Shown here piece by piece: positions 1-6,666 of a DNA stretch of 10,772 bases (the first letter of the stretch is position 1; each line of letters begins with the position of its first letter). Made by a program: the position numbers and the translations under genes. A model generated the notes under the pieces. It was not told the origin of the DNA. It saw only the letters and a list, made by a program, of their open reading frames with translations, and ran no database searches. Source of the DNA: Bacteroidia bacterium (GTDB lineage: Bacteria; Bacteroidota; Bacteroidia; B-17B0; Aurantibacillaceae); NCBI GenBank assembly GCA_014379485.1, contig JACMLS010000695.1, forward strand, positions 1 through 10,772, written 5' to 3'.

Positions 1-307
1 CTGTACGCTGTGTAAGTCCTGAACGGTCGCCCACTACATTTGCGCCCAAACCGATTTTTCTTTTGTTTTTATAAGAACCATAAATGCTGGCCATGTAAGT
101 GCGCGGTGCTTCGTTAAAACCAACCCATTGGTTACGGTAATTTAAATTAGCCACATACACATCACGCGCGCCTGCAACTGCCGGATTGTAATAAAACTCA
201 TTCAGCAAATAATTGGTGTAAATGCCCAATTGCTGAGAAGAACCTTGCTGCATTGCCAGTATAAAAACAAAGGCAATAAAAACTTTATGTATCTTTTTCA
301 TCATCAT
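1..307 (-). CDS. PorP/SprF-family type IX secretion outer-membrane protein, N-terminal part only
   Basis: The minus strand encodes the first 102 residues of a protein that runs off the left edge. It begins with a short basic and hydrophobic signal peptide (KKIHKVFIAFVFILAMQQ) followed by LGIYTNYLLNEFYYNPAVAG and then LNYRNQWVGFNEAPRTYMAS. The N-Y-x-x-N-x-x-x-x-NPA-x-AG and YRNQW motifs are the hallmark start of the PorP/SprF family. Family members are beta-barrel-type outer-membrane proteins. Many lie next to large secreted proteins with a type B T9SS sorting domain and help export or anchor them. Three consecutive ATG codons (307, 304, 301) could each start translation; I took the first. The start lies 9 bp after the stop of the large minus-strand gene, so co-transcription is very likely and translational coupling plausible. 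The intervening TAAGAAATT is at best a weak ribosome-binding site, as is usual in this phylum. The partner role is inferred from synteny. Confidence 0.9.
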   Translation of the reverse strand, partial: MMMKKIHKVFIAFVFILAMQQGSSQQLGIYTNYLLNEFYYNPAVAGARDVYVANLNYRNQWVGFNEAPRTYMASIYGSYKNKRKIGLGANVVGDRSGLTQRT

Positions 308-316
308 AATTTCTTA

Positions 317-3300
317 TTAACGCACTAACAATATTGAACCTTTGTATGGGTCTGGCTGAGACGGATCGTTAAGGTTTATTACATAAAAATAAGATCCGGC
401 CGGAAGCTCTGAACCGTGATAGGTTCCATCCCACGGAACAACATAACCTGTGTTGTCAAAAAAGATCTGCTGGCTCCACTTGTTATAAATTTCTACCGTT
501 GCATTGGGATATAAAATATTTATGAAAGATAATTTCCATACATCATTTTTTCCATCGCCATTAGGAGAAATTGCATTTGGAATAAGTGTGGTGATCTCGT
601 TGGTAACGGTATTGATAACAATGTATGCTGTGGCGGTATCACTGCAACCCAAGCTATCTGAAACAATTTCTGTAATTACAAAAGTTCCGTTACTGAAATA
701 AGTATGGGTTGTATCCTGCACAGTAGTGTGCGGTGTGCCATCTCCATAATTCCAATCGTAAAAAACGGCATTGGTACTTGAATCAATAAATGTTACAAGC
801 GCGCCAACAGAAAATCCGTTTGAGGTATTATAATAAAATCCGGCACTTGGTCTTGGCGGAATGTTCAGATTCTGAAAAGCAGAATTCTGACAACCGTGAT
901 TGGAGGCAACAATAAGTGCAATTGGATAACTACCTGTACCTGTAAAAATGAACGATGGGTTTTGAGCAGGGCTTGAGCCTGAACCGCCAAAATCCCATAA
1001 CCATGTTACAATAGAATCTGGCGCTGCAATGGTTGTACTGTCAGTAAAATTTACGGTAATGACTGTTCCGCCGCAAACAACACTGTAATTAAAATCTACT
1101 ACAGGAATAGGATACACTGTTACCGACTTTACAATGGTGTCACTGCATCCTACAGTAGAACCAACAATCAGCTCAACTGTGTAAGTTCCGGCAACAAGGT
1201 AAGGATGATAAGGGCCCTGGATCAGAGCAGAATCTCCATCACCAAAATCCCAATGCCAGCTGTTTATACTTCCAAATCCCTGTAAAGAAAAATCAGTAAA
1301 AGAAGTACTCACGCCTTCGCATTCTGTTGTTGCAGAAAAATTTGCAAAAGGTGGTGTCACAAAATCAAATTTTACATTATCGCTCACAGCATTACAACCC
1401 GCGTTGTTGGTAGAAGTTAAGGTAAGAATTACAGAGCCACTGGTAATTTCTGCTGTTGTAGGAGTATAAGATGCAGTTAATGTGTTTGCGTTTGGATTGT
1501 AAGTTCCGCTTCCACCAGTCCAGGTTCCGGTGGTTGTTGGGCCACTTACCGAACCTGCCAGTGTAAATACTGCATTGTTGTTACAGGCAAGAGCATTTGG
1601 CCCTGCAGCCACAACAGGCGAAGCAGAAAAAATTACAATGATGCTGTCTTCTGCTGCTGTACAACCACCGTTGTTTGTAGAATACAGATGCAGTGTAACA
1701 GTTCCGGCAGCAATATCTGTTGCGTCAGGAGAATAAGTTGCATTAAGGTTTATGTTGTTTGGACTAAAAATTCCGTTTCCTGAACTGATCCATTTTCCTG
1801 TTGAAGAAGATCCGGTAATTAATCCGTTCAAAGTAACCAAAGCATTATTTGAGCAAACAGTAACAGAGACAGGACCCGCATCTGCATAAGGCGAATTTGT
1901 AATGGTAACCACCATGGTATCTCTTTCTACAACACAAGAACCGAAATTTGTTGAAGTGAGAATCAGCGAAACTGTTCCGGCAGTTGTATCGGCCGGGCTT
2001 GCAGTATAAATTGCATTGAGTGCAGTTGCTGAAGGAGAAAAAGTTCCTGTTCCTGTGCTTGTCCAGGTTCCTGTAGTTGCACCGCCAGTTACAGTTCCGT
2101 TTAACTGCACGTTCGGATTATTTCCGCAAATGGTTTGATCTGCAGATGCGTTTACAATGGGCGCAGGAGTAATTTCAATTGTAATAGTATCGTGCTGTAC
2201 AGGACAAGGCCCGGTTGATGCAAGAATTAATTGTATTGGAGAAATTGCAGTATCAAGTGGACTTGGAATGTAAACGTTGGTAAGTGCAGTAAGTCCGTTC
2301 TGAAAAGATCCGAACCCTGTGCCACTCCATTGGCCGGTTACAGAACCACCGCCAACAATACCTGAAAGCGATAAACTTGTGTTTGCACAAATGGTATCAT
2401 CAACACCTGCATCAACAAAAGGATAAGAAATAAATTCAGATAAATATCCGTAAGAACTTCCTATGGCTGCAGAACCTTGTAAAATTCCCAACCCAAAAAT
2501 ATCTCCGGTATTTGAAACCTGGTTATAAGAATTAACAGGTACTTGTGTTGTGTTGAAATAAATTAACGCGCTTTTAAAAGCTCCGCTTGTACCCGGCACG
2601 TTTAAAAAATCTGTTGCATTGATCAGTCCGGCAGCACCATTTACCTGGAACATTCCTTCAAATCCTGTTCTTACGTATAAACGCAACGCAAAAGAATCTG
2701 CAGAGGTTCTTGTAAATGCAGTGTTGTAAGTTCCGGCGCAATATAAATTCGGAACCTGTGCGCCGCTTAATTTACAACCGAAACCAGCAGCATGCCAAAC
2801 GTAAACAGGTTTGTTTGTTTTAACATAAACCACAGTATCAGTTCCAATAACATATTCGTGAGTTTCGCTCCAGTTTATTACTGCGTTAGAAGTTGAACTT
2901 CCGTAAACGTCAATGTTTGTGTTGTTTTGTGTGGCAAGAATATAAATGCGCTCGTTGTTTCCGGTGGCGCGGTGAATAATAAAATCTGTGCCGGCCTGGT
3001 CGGAGGTAGTGATCTGGTCTCCCATTGTACTTAAGCAACCCGATTCAGAAACGGCTCCTGTGTAAACAGTAACAGCAATAGGTTTGTTGGCAGAAACAAT
3101 TGAACCCGTAAGAGAAGTTACTGCACTTGTTACAATGTCTCTTGCACAATAAGTTTCTCCGGCATTTAAAATAATTGAGTAAGTAACGTTGGCTGCGTGA
3201 CCTACAATTGCTGTTCTTGGAGTAATTAAAACCGTAGTTGCACTCTGAGTCGCCACAATTTCTATTGAAGAAAAAGAAGTGGGTGCTGTTACACCATTAG

Positions 3301-3736
3301 CCCAAAAGGTTTGAAATGGAGTGTAAAAATCTGTTCCAATTGCTTTCTGGCCTTTCAGCGTAAAAAATTCTCTGTTGCTTCCGTTACGCACTTCGTAGAT
3401 AGCGCCAATAGGAGTTGTTGAATGAATTCTTAATCCGCGGGTAAGAGTAGTATTTGCAACATCGTTTTCAATACTTGCAAGAAATGTGGTAAGATCTACA
3501 CTATCAACAGCGTTTGCCGGAAGAGAAACTGAAATTGGAACAAAAGCCCCGTTTGCAGGTTGCCAGATGGTAACAGTACTGGGTGCGGAATAAGACATTA
3601 GCCTCAGATAAACGGGCTGATCTCCAAGCCCCGATGAAATATCAGGCGCCACGAACCAGAAAGCAGTGTCTATCTGAGCGAAAGATGTAAATGATAAAAT
3701 CAGGGAAAATACGAGGAAAAGTATATGTTTTCGCAT
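317..3736 (-). CDS. Large secreted protein: IgGFc-binding-like domain, four Ig-like repeats, three PKD domains, T9SS type B sorting domain
   Basis: The protein has 1139 residues and is predicted to be exported by Sec and then T9SS to the cell surface or outside. Residues 1-20 are a signal peptide ending ..FTSFA. Residues 22-435 match the IgGFc-binding N-terminal family found in many Bacteroidetes surface proteins (FWFVAPDISSGLGDQPVYLR near the start). Residues 440-795 are four related repeats of about 88 residues. Residues 796-1045 are three PKD domains, with WDFGDG (829-834), WDFGGSG and WNYGDG at the turn. Residues 1046-1139 form the gliding-motility-associated type B C-terminal domain (PNAISPNGDGKNDVW, ending GSILLVR). 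The frame extends to a GTG at 3766, but that codon lies inside a predicted -7 promoter box, and the signal peptide begins at the ATG at 3736, so I chose 3736. The PorP/SprF-like gene follows at once. An adhesin or gliding-associated role like SprB is inferred; the ligand is unknown. The IgGFc family name does not prove antibody binding. Confidence 0.9.
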   Translation of the reverse strand: MRKHILFLVFSLILSFTSFAQIDTAFWFVAPDISSGLGDQPVYLRLMSYSAPSTVTIWQPANGAFVPISVSLPANAVDSVDLTTFLASIENDVANTTLTRGLRIHSTTPIGAIYEVRNGSNREFFTLKGQKAIGTDFYTPFQTFWANGVTAPTSFSSIEIVATQSATTVLITPRTAIVGHAANVTYSIILNAGETYCARDIVTSAVTSLTGSIVSANKPIAVTVYTGAVSESGCLSTMGDQITTSDQAGTDFIIHRATGNNERIYILATQNNTNIDVYGSSTSNAVINWSETHEYVIGTDTVVYVKTNKPVYVWHAAGFGCKLSGAQVPNLYCAGTYNTAFTRTSADSFALRLYVRTGFEGMFQVNGAAGLINATDFLNVPGTSGAFKSALIYFNTTQVPVNSYNQVSNTGDIFGLGILQGSAAIGSSYGYLSEFISYPFVDAGVDDTICANTSLSLSGIVGGGSVTGQWSGTGFGSFQNGLTALTNVYIPSPLDTAISPIQLILASTGPCPVQHDTITIEITPAPIVNASADQTICGNNPNVQLNGTVTGGATTGTWTSTGTGTFSPSATALNAIYTASPADTTAGTVSLILTSTNFGSCVVERDTMVVTITNSPYADAGPVSVTVCSNNALVTLNGLITGSSSTGKWISSGNGIFSPNNINLNATYSPDATDIAAGTVTLHLYSTNNGGCTAAEDSIIVIFSASPVVAAGPNALACNNNAVFTLAGSVSGPTTTGTWTGGSGTYNPNANTLTASYTPTTAEITSGSVILTLTSTNNAGCNAVSDNVKFDFVTPPFANFSATTECEGVSTSFTDFSLQGFGSINSWHWDFGDGDSALIQGPYHPYLVAGTYTVELIVGSTVGCSDTIVKSVTVYPIPVVDFNYSVVCGGTVITVNFTDSTTIAAPDSIVTWLWDFGGSGSSPAQNPSFIFTGTGSYPIALIVASNHGCQNSAFQNLNIPPRPSAGFYYNTSNGFSVGALVTFIDSSTNAVFYDWNYGDGTPHTTVQDTTHTYFSNGTFVITEIVSDSLGCSDTATAYIVINTVTNEITTLIPNAISPNGDGKNDVWKLSFINILYPNATVEIYNKWSQQIFFDNTGYVVPWDGTYHGSELPAGSYFYVINLNDPSQPDPYKGSILLVR
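1352..2419 (-). repeat. Four tandem Ig-like repeats of about 88 residues inside the large secreted protein
   Basis: Residues 440-524, 526-613, 616-704 and 706-795 share one pattern: an opening Cys, then L-x-G-x-V/I-x-G, TG-x-W, a G-x-F/Y-x-P turn, an N-x-x-Y-x-P/S segment, D/E-x-x-x-G-x-V/I, then L-x-STN-x-x-x-C and a closing strand. Each repeat has one Cys near the start and one near the end (450/511, 537/601, 628/692, 718/781), 61-64 residues apart. Similarity is clear at protein level and highest between the second and third copies. The copies are diverged rather than freshly duplicated. They probably act as stalk modules that hold the N-terminal head away from the surface; this role is inferred. 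Confidence 0.85.
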
Positions 3737-3765
3737 ACGGGGAACTGAGCTAAAAGTTAAGTACA

Positions 3766-3795
3766 CAAAATTAAAAATAATTAGCAGAAACGCAA
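3766..3795 (-). promoter_or_regulatory. Bacteroidetes-type promoter of the large secreted-protein gene
   Basis: On the minus strand a TTG (3795-3793) is followed after 19 bp by TAATTTTG (3773-3766), a full match to the TAnnTTTG -7 element of Bacteroidetes primary sigma factor promoters. Transcription would start near 3760, giving a leader of roughly 24 nt before the ATG at 3736. This placement excludes the upstream GTG at 3766 as a start. Confidence 0.65.
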
Positions 3796-3906
3796 GGTAA
3801 AATACCTTAAAATAGGTGATTTATTGGCGTTAAAAATAGAGTGATGGGAAGATTATAGTGGTTTATCGAAACGAAGAAAAATATATAAAAAGAATCCGAT
3901 TTCCAT

Positions 3907-3941
3907 GAGCAGGCGGAACACAGGAATACCTGTGTCTGCTC
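3907..3941. repeat. Bulged palindrome (13-bp stem) followed by a T run
   Basis: GAGCAG (3907-3912) pairs with CTGCTC (3936-3941), and ACACAGG (3918-3924) pairs with CCTGTGT (3929-3935) around an AATA loop. All 13 pairs are perfect; the only interruption is a 5-nt bulge (3913-3917) on the left arm. A run of eight T (3955-3962) starts 13 nt after the stem, which is too far for a normal intrinsic terminator. No gene ends nearby on either strand. It could be an operator, an RNA structure or a remnant of a mobile repeat; I cannot tell which. Confidence 0.55.
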
Positions 3942-4052
3942 CCGATGTCTTCAGTTTTTTTTCTTCTGAATCTCAGACAAAACGATTTATTTTCGCTCTA
4001 TACTCAAAAAAACAACCGGTTATATACGCAGATCCGGTCAATGCTCAGGGCT

Positions 4053-4084
4053 TTTGCTTTTCCTCTGATTTATCGGTAACTTTA
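4053..4084 (+). promoter_or_regulatory. Candidate promoter of the LamG-like secreted-protein gene
   Basis: TTTG (4053-4056) is followed after 20 bp by TAACTTTA (4077-4084), a match to TAnnTTTG except for the last base. The predicted start of transcription falls around 4091, leaving a leader of about 14 nt before the ATG at 4105. The -7 element is imperfect, so this is a moderate call. Confidence 0.4.
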
Positions 4085-4104
4085 TTTTTATAAATTAACA
4101 AGAT

Positions 4105-5079
4105 ATGAAAAAGCAAGTGGTTGTTTTTGCTGCCCTGATGTTTTGCGGATCTGCCCAGCAGGCGCAAACCAGTACTGACTGCCTGGTAGCGCAATATTAT
4201 TTTAACCAGGGAAACGCGAACGATGATATTGGCCCATATCATGGCAATGCCGTTGGTGCCACTCTTGTGCCGGACCGTTTCGGAAATCCAAACGCTGCAT
4301 ATTATTTATCCGGTGCGCCCGGAAGCTATATTAACCTTGGAACAACATCTGTTCTTAAACCGACAAGCGGCAGTATTTCTATGTGGGTAAACATTGCAGA
4401 TACTGTAACCGCAGGTTCAGGTTATTATATTAATCCGATCTTGCTTACAAAATGCCAGCAGGGACCCAGTTGCTACGAAGCATACTGTATTTATTACGAT
4501 ATAAGCAGCTCAAAAGTTGTTGCAGCTTGTACTCAGTTGCCTTGTACACAGCCAAGCGCCCTTACCAATTCAACGGTCAATGCGGGTCTGTGGCACCACT
4601 ATATACTTGCTTATGATAGTACGGCTATTAAATTATATCTTGATGGTGTGCTGCAAGACAGCGTTGCAAAAGGTTTTTCATCTTTTTTTCTTGCAGGCGA
4701 CTCGGTAATGATAGGTAACTCTGCCAGTGTTTCGAACAACCGTTTTTTTAACGGGACGGTTGATGATATCAGGTTCTATAACTGTGTGCTTTCATCGGCA
4801 CAAGTAACGGGGCTTTACAATGAGGCCAGTCCTTCTATTGGGATCAATGACCCGGGCAGCACGGTGAAAAAAATAACTGTTTTTCCAAATCCCGCAGAAA
4901 AAATAATTAATTTTTCTGAAACTGCAGATGTGATGATAACAGATACGCGGGGAAGAGAAATAACAGCAGGTCAAAACACAAATTGGACCGATATCTCTTT
5001 GCTTGCGCCCGGAATTTACCTTGTAACGCTCAGCAAGAAGCACGTAATTACCGGAAGAGGAAAATTCATTAAGGAATAA
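4105..5079 (+). CDS. Secreted LamG/concanavalin-like protein with T9SS type A sorting domain
   Basis: The protein has 324 residues. Residues 1-21 form a signal peptide (MKKQVVVFAALMFCGSAQQA). Cys14 is preceded by Phe, so it is not a lipobox and signal peptidase I cleavage is expected. Residues 26-242 look like a single LamG-type beta-sandwich: LVAQYYFNQGNANDDIG at the start, GSISMWVNI (89-97), GLWHHYILAYD (161-171), LYLDGVLQDS (177-186) and the closing FNGTVDDIRFYNCVLSSAQV (215-234). Residues 255-324 form the type A T9SS C-terminal domain, with VFPNPAEKIINF (259-270), an ITDTRGREI strand and LAPGIYLVTL (300-309). Domains of this kind usually bind carbohydrate or act as adhesion modules. No catalytic domain is present. 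The mature LamG region has seven cysteines (26, 117, 123, 128, 142, 147, 227), so some disulphides are likely. It stands alone on the plus strand and its stop is 5 bp from the rpoN stop. The specific ligand is unknown. Confidence 0.88.
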   Translation: MKKQVVVFAALMFCGSAQQAQTSTDCLVAQYYFNQGNANDDIGPYHGNAVGATLVPDRFGNPNAAYYLSGAPGSYINLGTTSVLKPTSGSISMWVNIADTVTAGSGYYINPILLTKCQQGPSCYEAYCIYYDISSSKVVAACTQLPCTQPSALTNSTVNAGLWHHYILAYDSTAIKLYLDGVLQDSVAKGFSSFFLAGDSVMIGNSASVSNNRFFNGTVDDIRFYNCVLSSAQVTGLYNEASPSIGINDPGSTVKKITVFPNPAEKIINFSETADVMITDTRGREITAGQNTNWTDISLLAPGIYLVTLSKKHVITGRGKFIKE

Positions 5080-5084
5080 AAAAA

Positions 5085-6584
5085 TCAGATCTCCTTACGC
5101 AAACGCGCCACCGGAATATCTAATTGCTCGCGGTATTTGGCTACCGTTCTGCGGGCAATGTTGTAGCCTTTTTCTTTCAGAATTTTTGTAAGCGCATCGT
5201 CTGTAAGCGGTTTCTTTTTGTTCTCTGCGCCAATACAATCTTCCAGTATCTTCTTTACCTCGCGGGTAGAAACTTCTTCGCCGGCTTCGTTTGAAAGTGA
5301 TTCTGAAAAAAATGATTTTAACAAAAAAGTTCCGTATGGGGTTGTAACGTATTTACTATTTGCAACACGCGAAACGGTAGAAATATCCAAACCAACTTTT
5401 TCTGCAATGTCTTTTAAGATCATTGGTTTTAATTTTGTTTCATCGCCGGTTAAAAAATATTCTTCCTGGTGTTTCATGATCGCGTTCATGGTAACCAAAA
5501 GAGTTTGCTGGCGCTGAAACAAGGCCTCAATAAACCATTGGGCGTTTTCAATTTTTCCTTTTACAAAAGAGCTTGCTTCTTTGCTTGTTTTGTCGCGGTT
5601 CTTGGAATATCCCTGCAACATATCTAAGTAATCGCGACTGATTTTTAACTCAGGCATGTTGCGCGAGTTAATGCTGAGCTCCAGTTTTCCGTCGTTATTT
5701 GCAATTACAAAATCAGGTATTACTTCAGAGTTGGTGCGTTCTCCTTCTCCACTGCTGTTGCCGGGGCGTGGATTGAGGTGTGTGATCTCGGCCAGAACGT
5801 CTTTTAATTCTTCATCATCTATTTCAAGTTTCTTAGAGATTTTATCGTAATGTTTTTTAGAAAATTCATCCATGTATTTTTTTACCACCTCAATGGCATA
5901 CTGAATTTCTCTTGTCTTAGGTTCTTTCCTATCTAACTGAAGCAATAAACATTCCTGCAGATTTCTCGCCCCTACTCCGGCCGGATCAAAAGACTGAATG
6001 ATCTTTAACACATCTTCAAGCTCTTCTTTTGTGGTGGTAATGTTTTGTGAGAAAGCAATATCGTCTACAACAGACTCCAGTTCTCTGCGGATGTAACCGT
6101 CGTCATCAATACAACCAATCAGGTATAAACCAATTTTGTATTCTGTATCTGTAAAATCTCCGAGGCCTAATTGTTGTTCTAACAGATCATGAAAACCGGG
6201 GCCGTGGCTAACCGGCATTTCTCTTTGCTCAACATCTTTTCCCTGGTTGCTTACTTCGTATTTGTATTCAGCCGCTTCCACATCATCCATGTAATCTTCC
6301 AACTCAAGCTGATCGTCTATTTTTTCATTCTCTCTTTCTTTCTCTTCACCATCTTCGTTTTTCGGAATTTCTTCTTCGGTAATTTCGCTTTCGTATTCTT
6401 CTTCGTTTTCAAGTTCTCCGTCTTCCGCTTCTTCTGGTCCTTCTTCTAATGCCGGATTGGTTTCTAATTCTTCTTTTATTCTTTGCTCAAGTGCAATAGT
6501 AGGCAACTGCAGCAATTTCATTAACTGAATTTGTTGCGGAGAGAGCTTTTGAAGCTGCTTTAAAAACTGGCCTTGTCTTAACAT
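5085..6584 (-). CDS. rpoN: RNA polymerase sigma-54 factor
   Basis: This is a complete 499-residue sigma-54. It directs core RNA polymerase to -24/-12 promoters and needs an AAA+ enhancer-binding activator to open them. Residues 1-50 are the Gln- and Leu-rich region I (SPQQIQLMKLLQLPTIALEQ) that contacts activators. Residues 47-102 are a strongly acidic region II linker. Residues 125-320 are the core-binding region, including CIDDDGYI (158-165), FDPAGVGARNLQECLLLQL (199-217) and HLNPRPG (269-275). Residues 388-427 contain the helix-turn-helix (DIAEKVGLDISTVSRVANSK). The RpoN box ARRTVAKYRE is intact at 477-486 and recognises the -24 element. Length and order are standard. The ATG at 6584 gives the usual region I start. 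No activator gene or sigma-54 promoter is visible here, so its local targets are unknown. It converges with the LamG-like gene. Confidence 0.98.
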   Translation of the reverse strand: MLRQGQFLKQLQKLSPQQIQLMKLLQLPTIALEQRIKEELETNPALEEGPEEAEDGELENEEEYESEITEEEIPKNEDGEEKERENEKIDDQLELEDYMDDVEAAEYKYEVSNQGKDVEQREMPVSHGPGFHDLLEQQLGLGDFTDTEYKIGLYLIGCIDDDGYIRRELESVVDDIAFSQNITTTKEELEDVLKIIQSFDPAGVGARNLQECLLLQLDRKEPKTREIQYAIEVVKKYMDEFSKKHYDKISKKLEIDDEELKDVLAEITHLNPRPGNSSGEGERTNSEVIPDFVIANNDGKLELSINSRNMPELKISRDYLDMLQGYSKNRDKTSKEASSFVKGKIENAQWFIEALFQRQQTLLVTMNAIMKHQEEYFLTGDETKLKPMILKDIAEKVGLDISTVSRVANSKYVTTPYGTFLLKSFFSESLSNEAGEEVSTREVKKILEDCIGAENKKKPLTDDALTKILKEKGYNIARRTVAKYREQLDIPVARLRKEI

Positions 6585-6594
6585 ACTAATAAGC

Positions 6595-6644
6595 CAAATT
6601 TAAAGAAATAAAATTTAACATTGGTGAGGAATATTTTACTCAAA
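6595..6644 (-). promoter_or_regulatory. Candidate promoter region of rpoN (two possible -7 boxes)
   Basis: Two alternative -7 elements lie just upstream of rpoN. TAAATTTG (6602-6595) is a full TAnnTTTG match but has no TTG at the right distance and would leave only a leader of about 5 nt. TAAATTTT (6617-6610) has one mismatch and is preceded by TTTG (6644-6641) at a 23-bp spacing, giving a leader of about 20 nt. Which is used, or whether rpoN is instead read through from the lipoprotein gene 82 bp upstream, cannot be decided by eye. Confidence 0.3.
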
Positions 6645-6666
6645 ACTTTGTCTTTCTGAGAAAAAT

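Larger units (their letters stand above)
3737..4104. other. Divergent intergenic region of 368 bp between two secreted-protein genes
   Basis: This gap separates the starts of the minus-strand adhesin-like gene and the plus-strand LamG-like gene. It holds a good minus-strand promoter (3766-3795), a bulged palindrome (3907-3941) followed by a run of eight T, and a weaker plus-strand promoter candidate (4053-4084). A short plus-strand reading frame (3905-4093) overlaps the palindrome and the promoter candidate and looks non-coding. I see no tRNA, riboswitch or sigma-54 (GG-N10-GC) site. About 60 bp on either side of the palindrome is AT-rich with no recognisable structure. Confidence 0.7.

Noticed and set aside
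3955..3962. T run after the 3907-3941 hairpin as an intrinsic terminator
   Set aside because: The run starts 13 nt beyond the stem and no plus-strand gene ends upstream of it.
4015..4038. ACCGG/CCGGT inverted repeat upstream of the LamG-like gene
   Set aside because: Only 5 bp per arm; expected often by chance, with no further symmetry around it.
4048..4057. Possible sigma-54 promoter (GG..GC) near the LamG-like gene
   Set aside because: The GG and GC doublets are too close together; the required spacing of about 10 bp is not met.
3905..4093. Short plus-strand open frame of 62 codons in the intergenic region
   Set aside because: It has no recognisable protein features, overlaps the palindrome and a promoter candidate, and lacks a ribosome-binding site; it is most likely chance.
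4105..4167. Possible lipoprotein signal at Cys14 of the LamG-like protein
   Set aside because: The residue before the Cys is Phe, not Gly, Ala or Ser, and the hydrophobic core is too short before it; a type I signal with T9SS sorting fits better.
6189..6449. Plus-strand frame of 86 codons rich in Phe and Val opposite rpoN
   Set aside because: It is the complement of the acidic GAA-rich linker of rpoN, which automatically gives a Phe-rich hydrophobic frame on the other strand.
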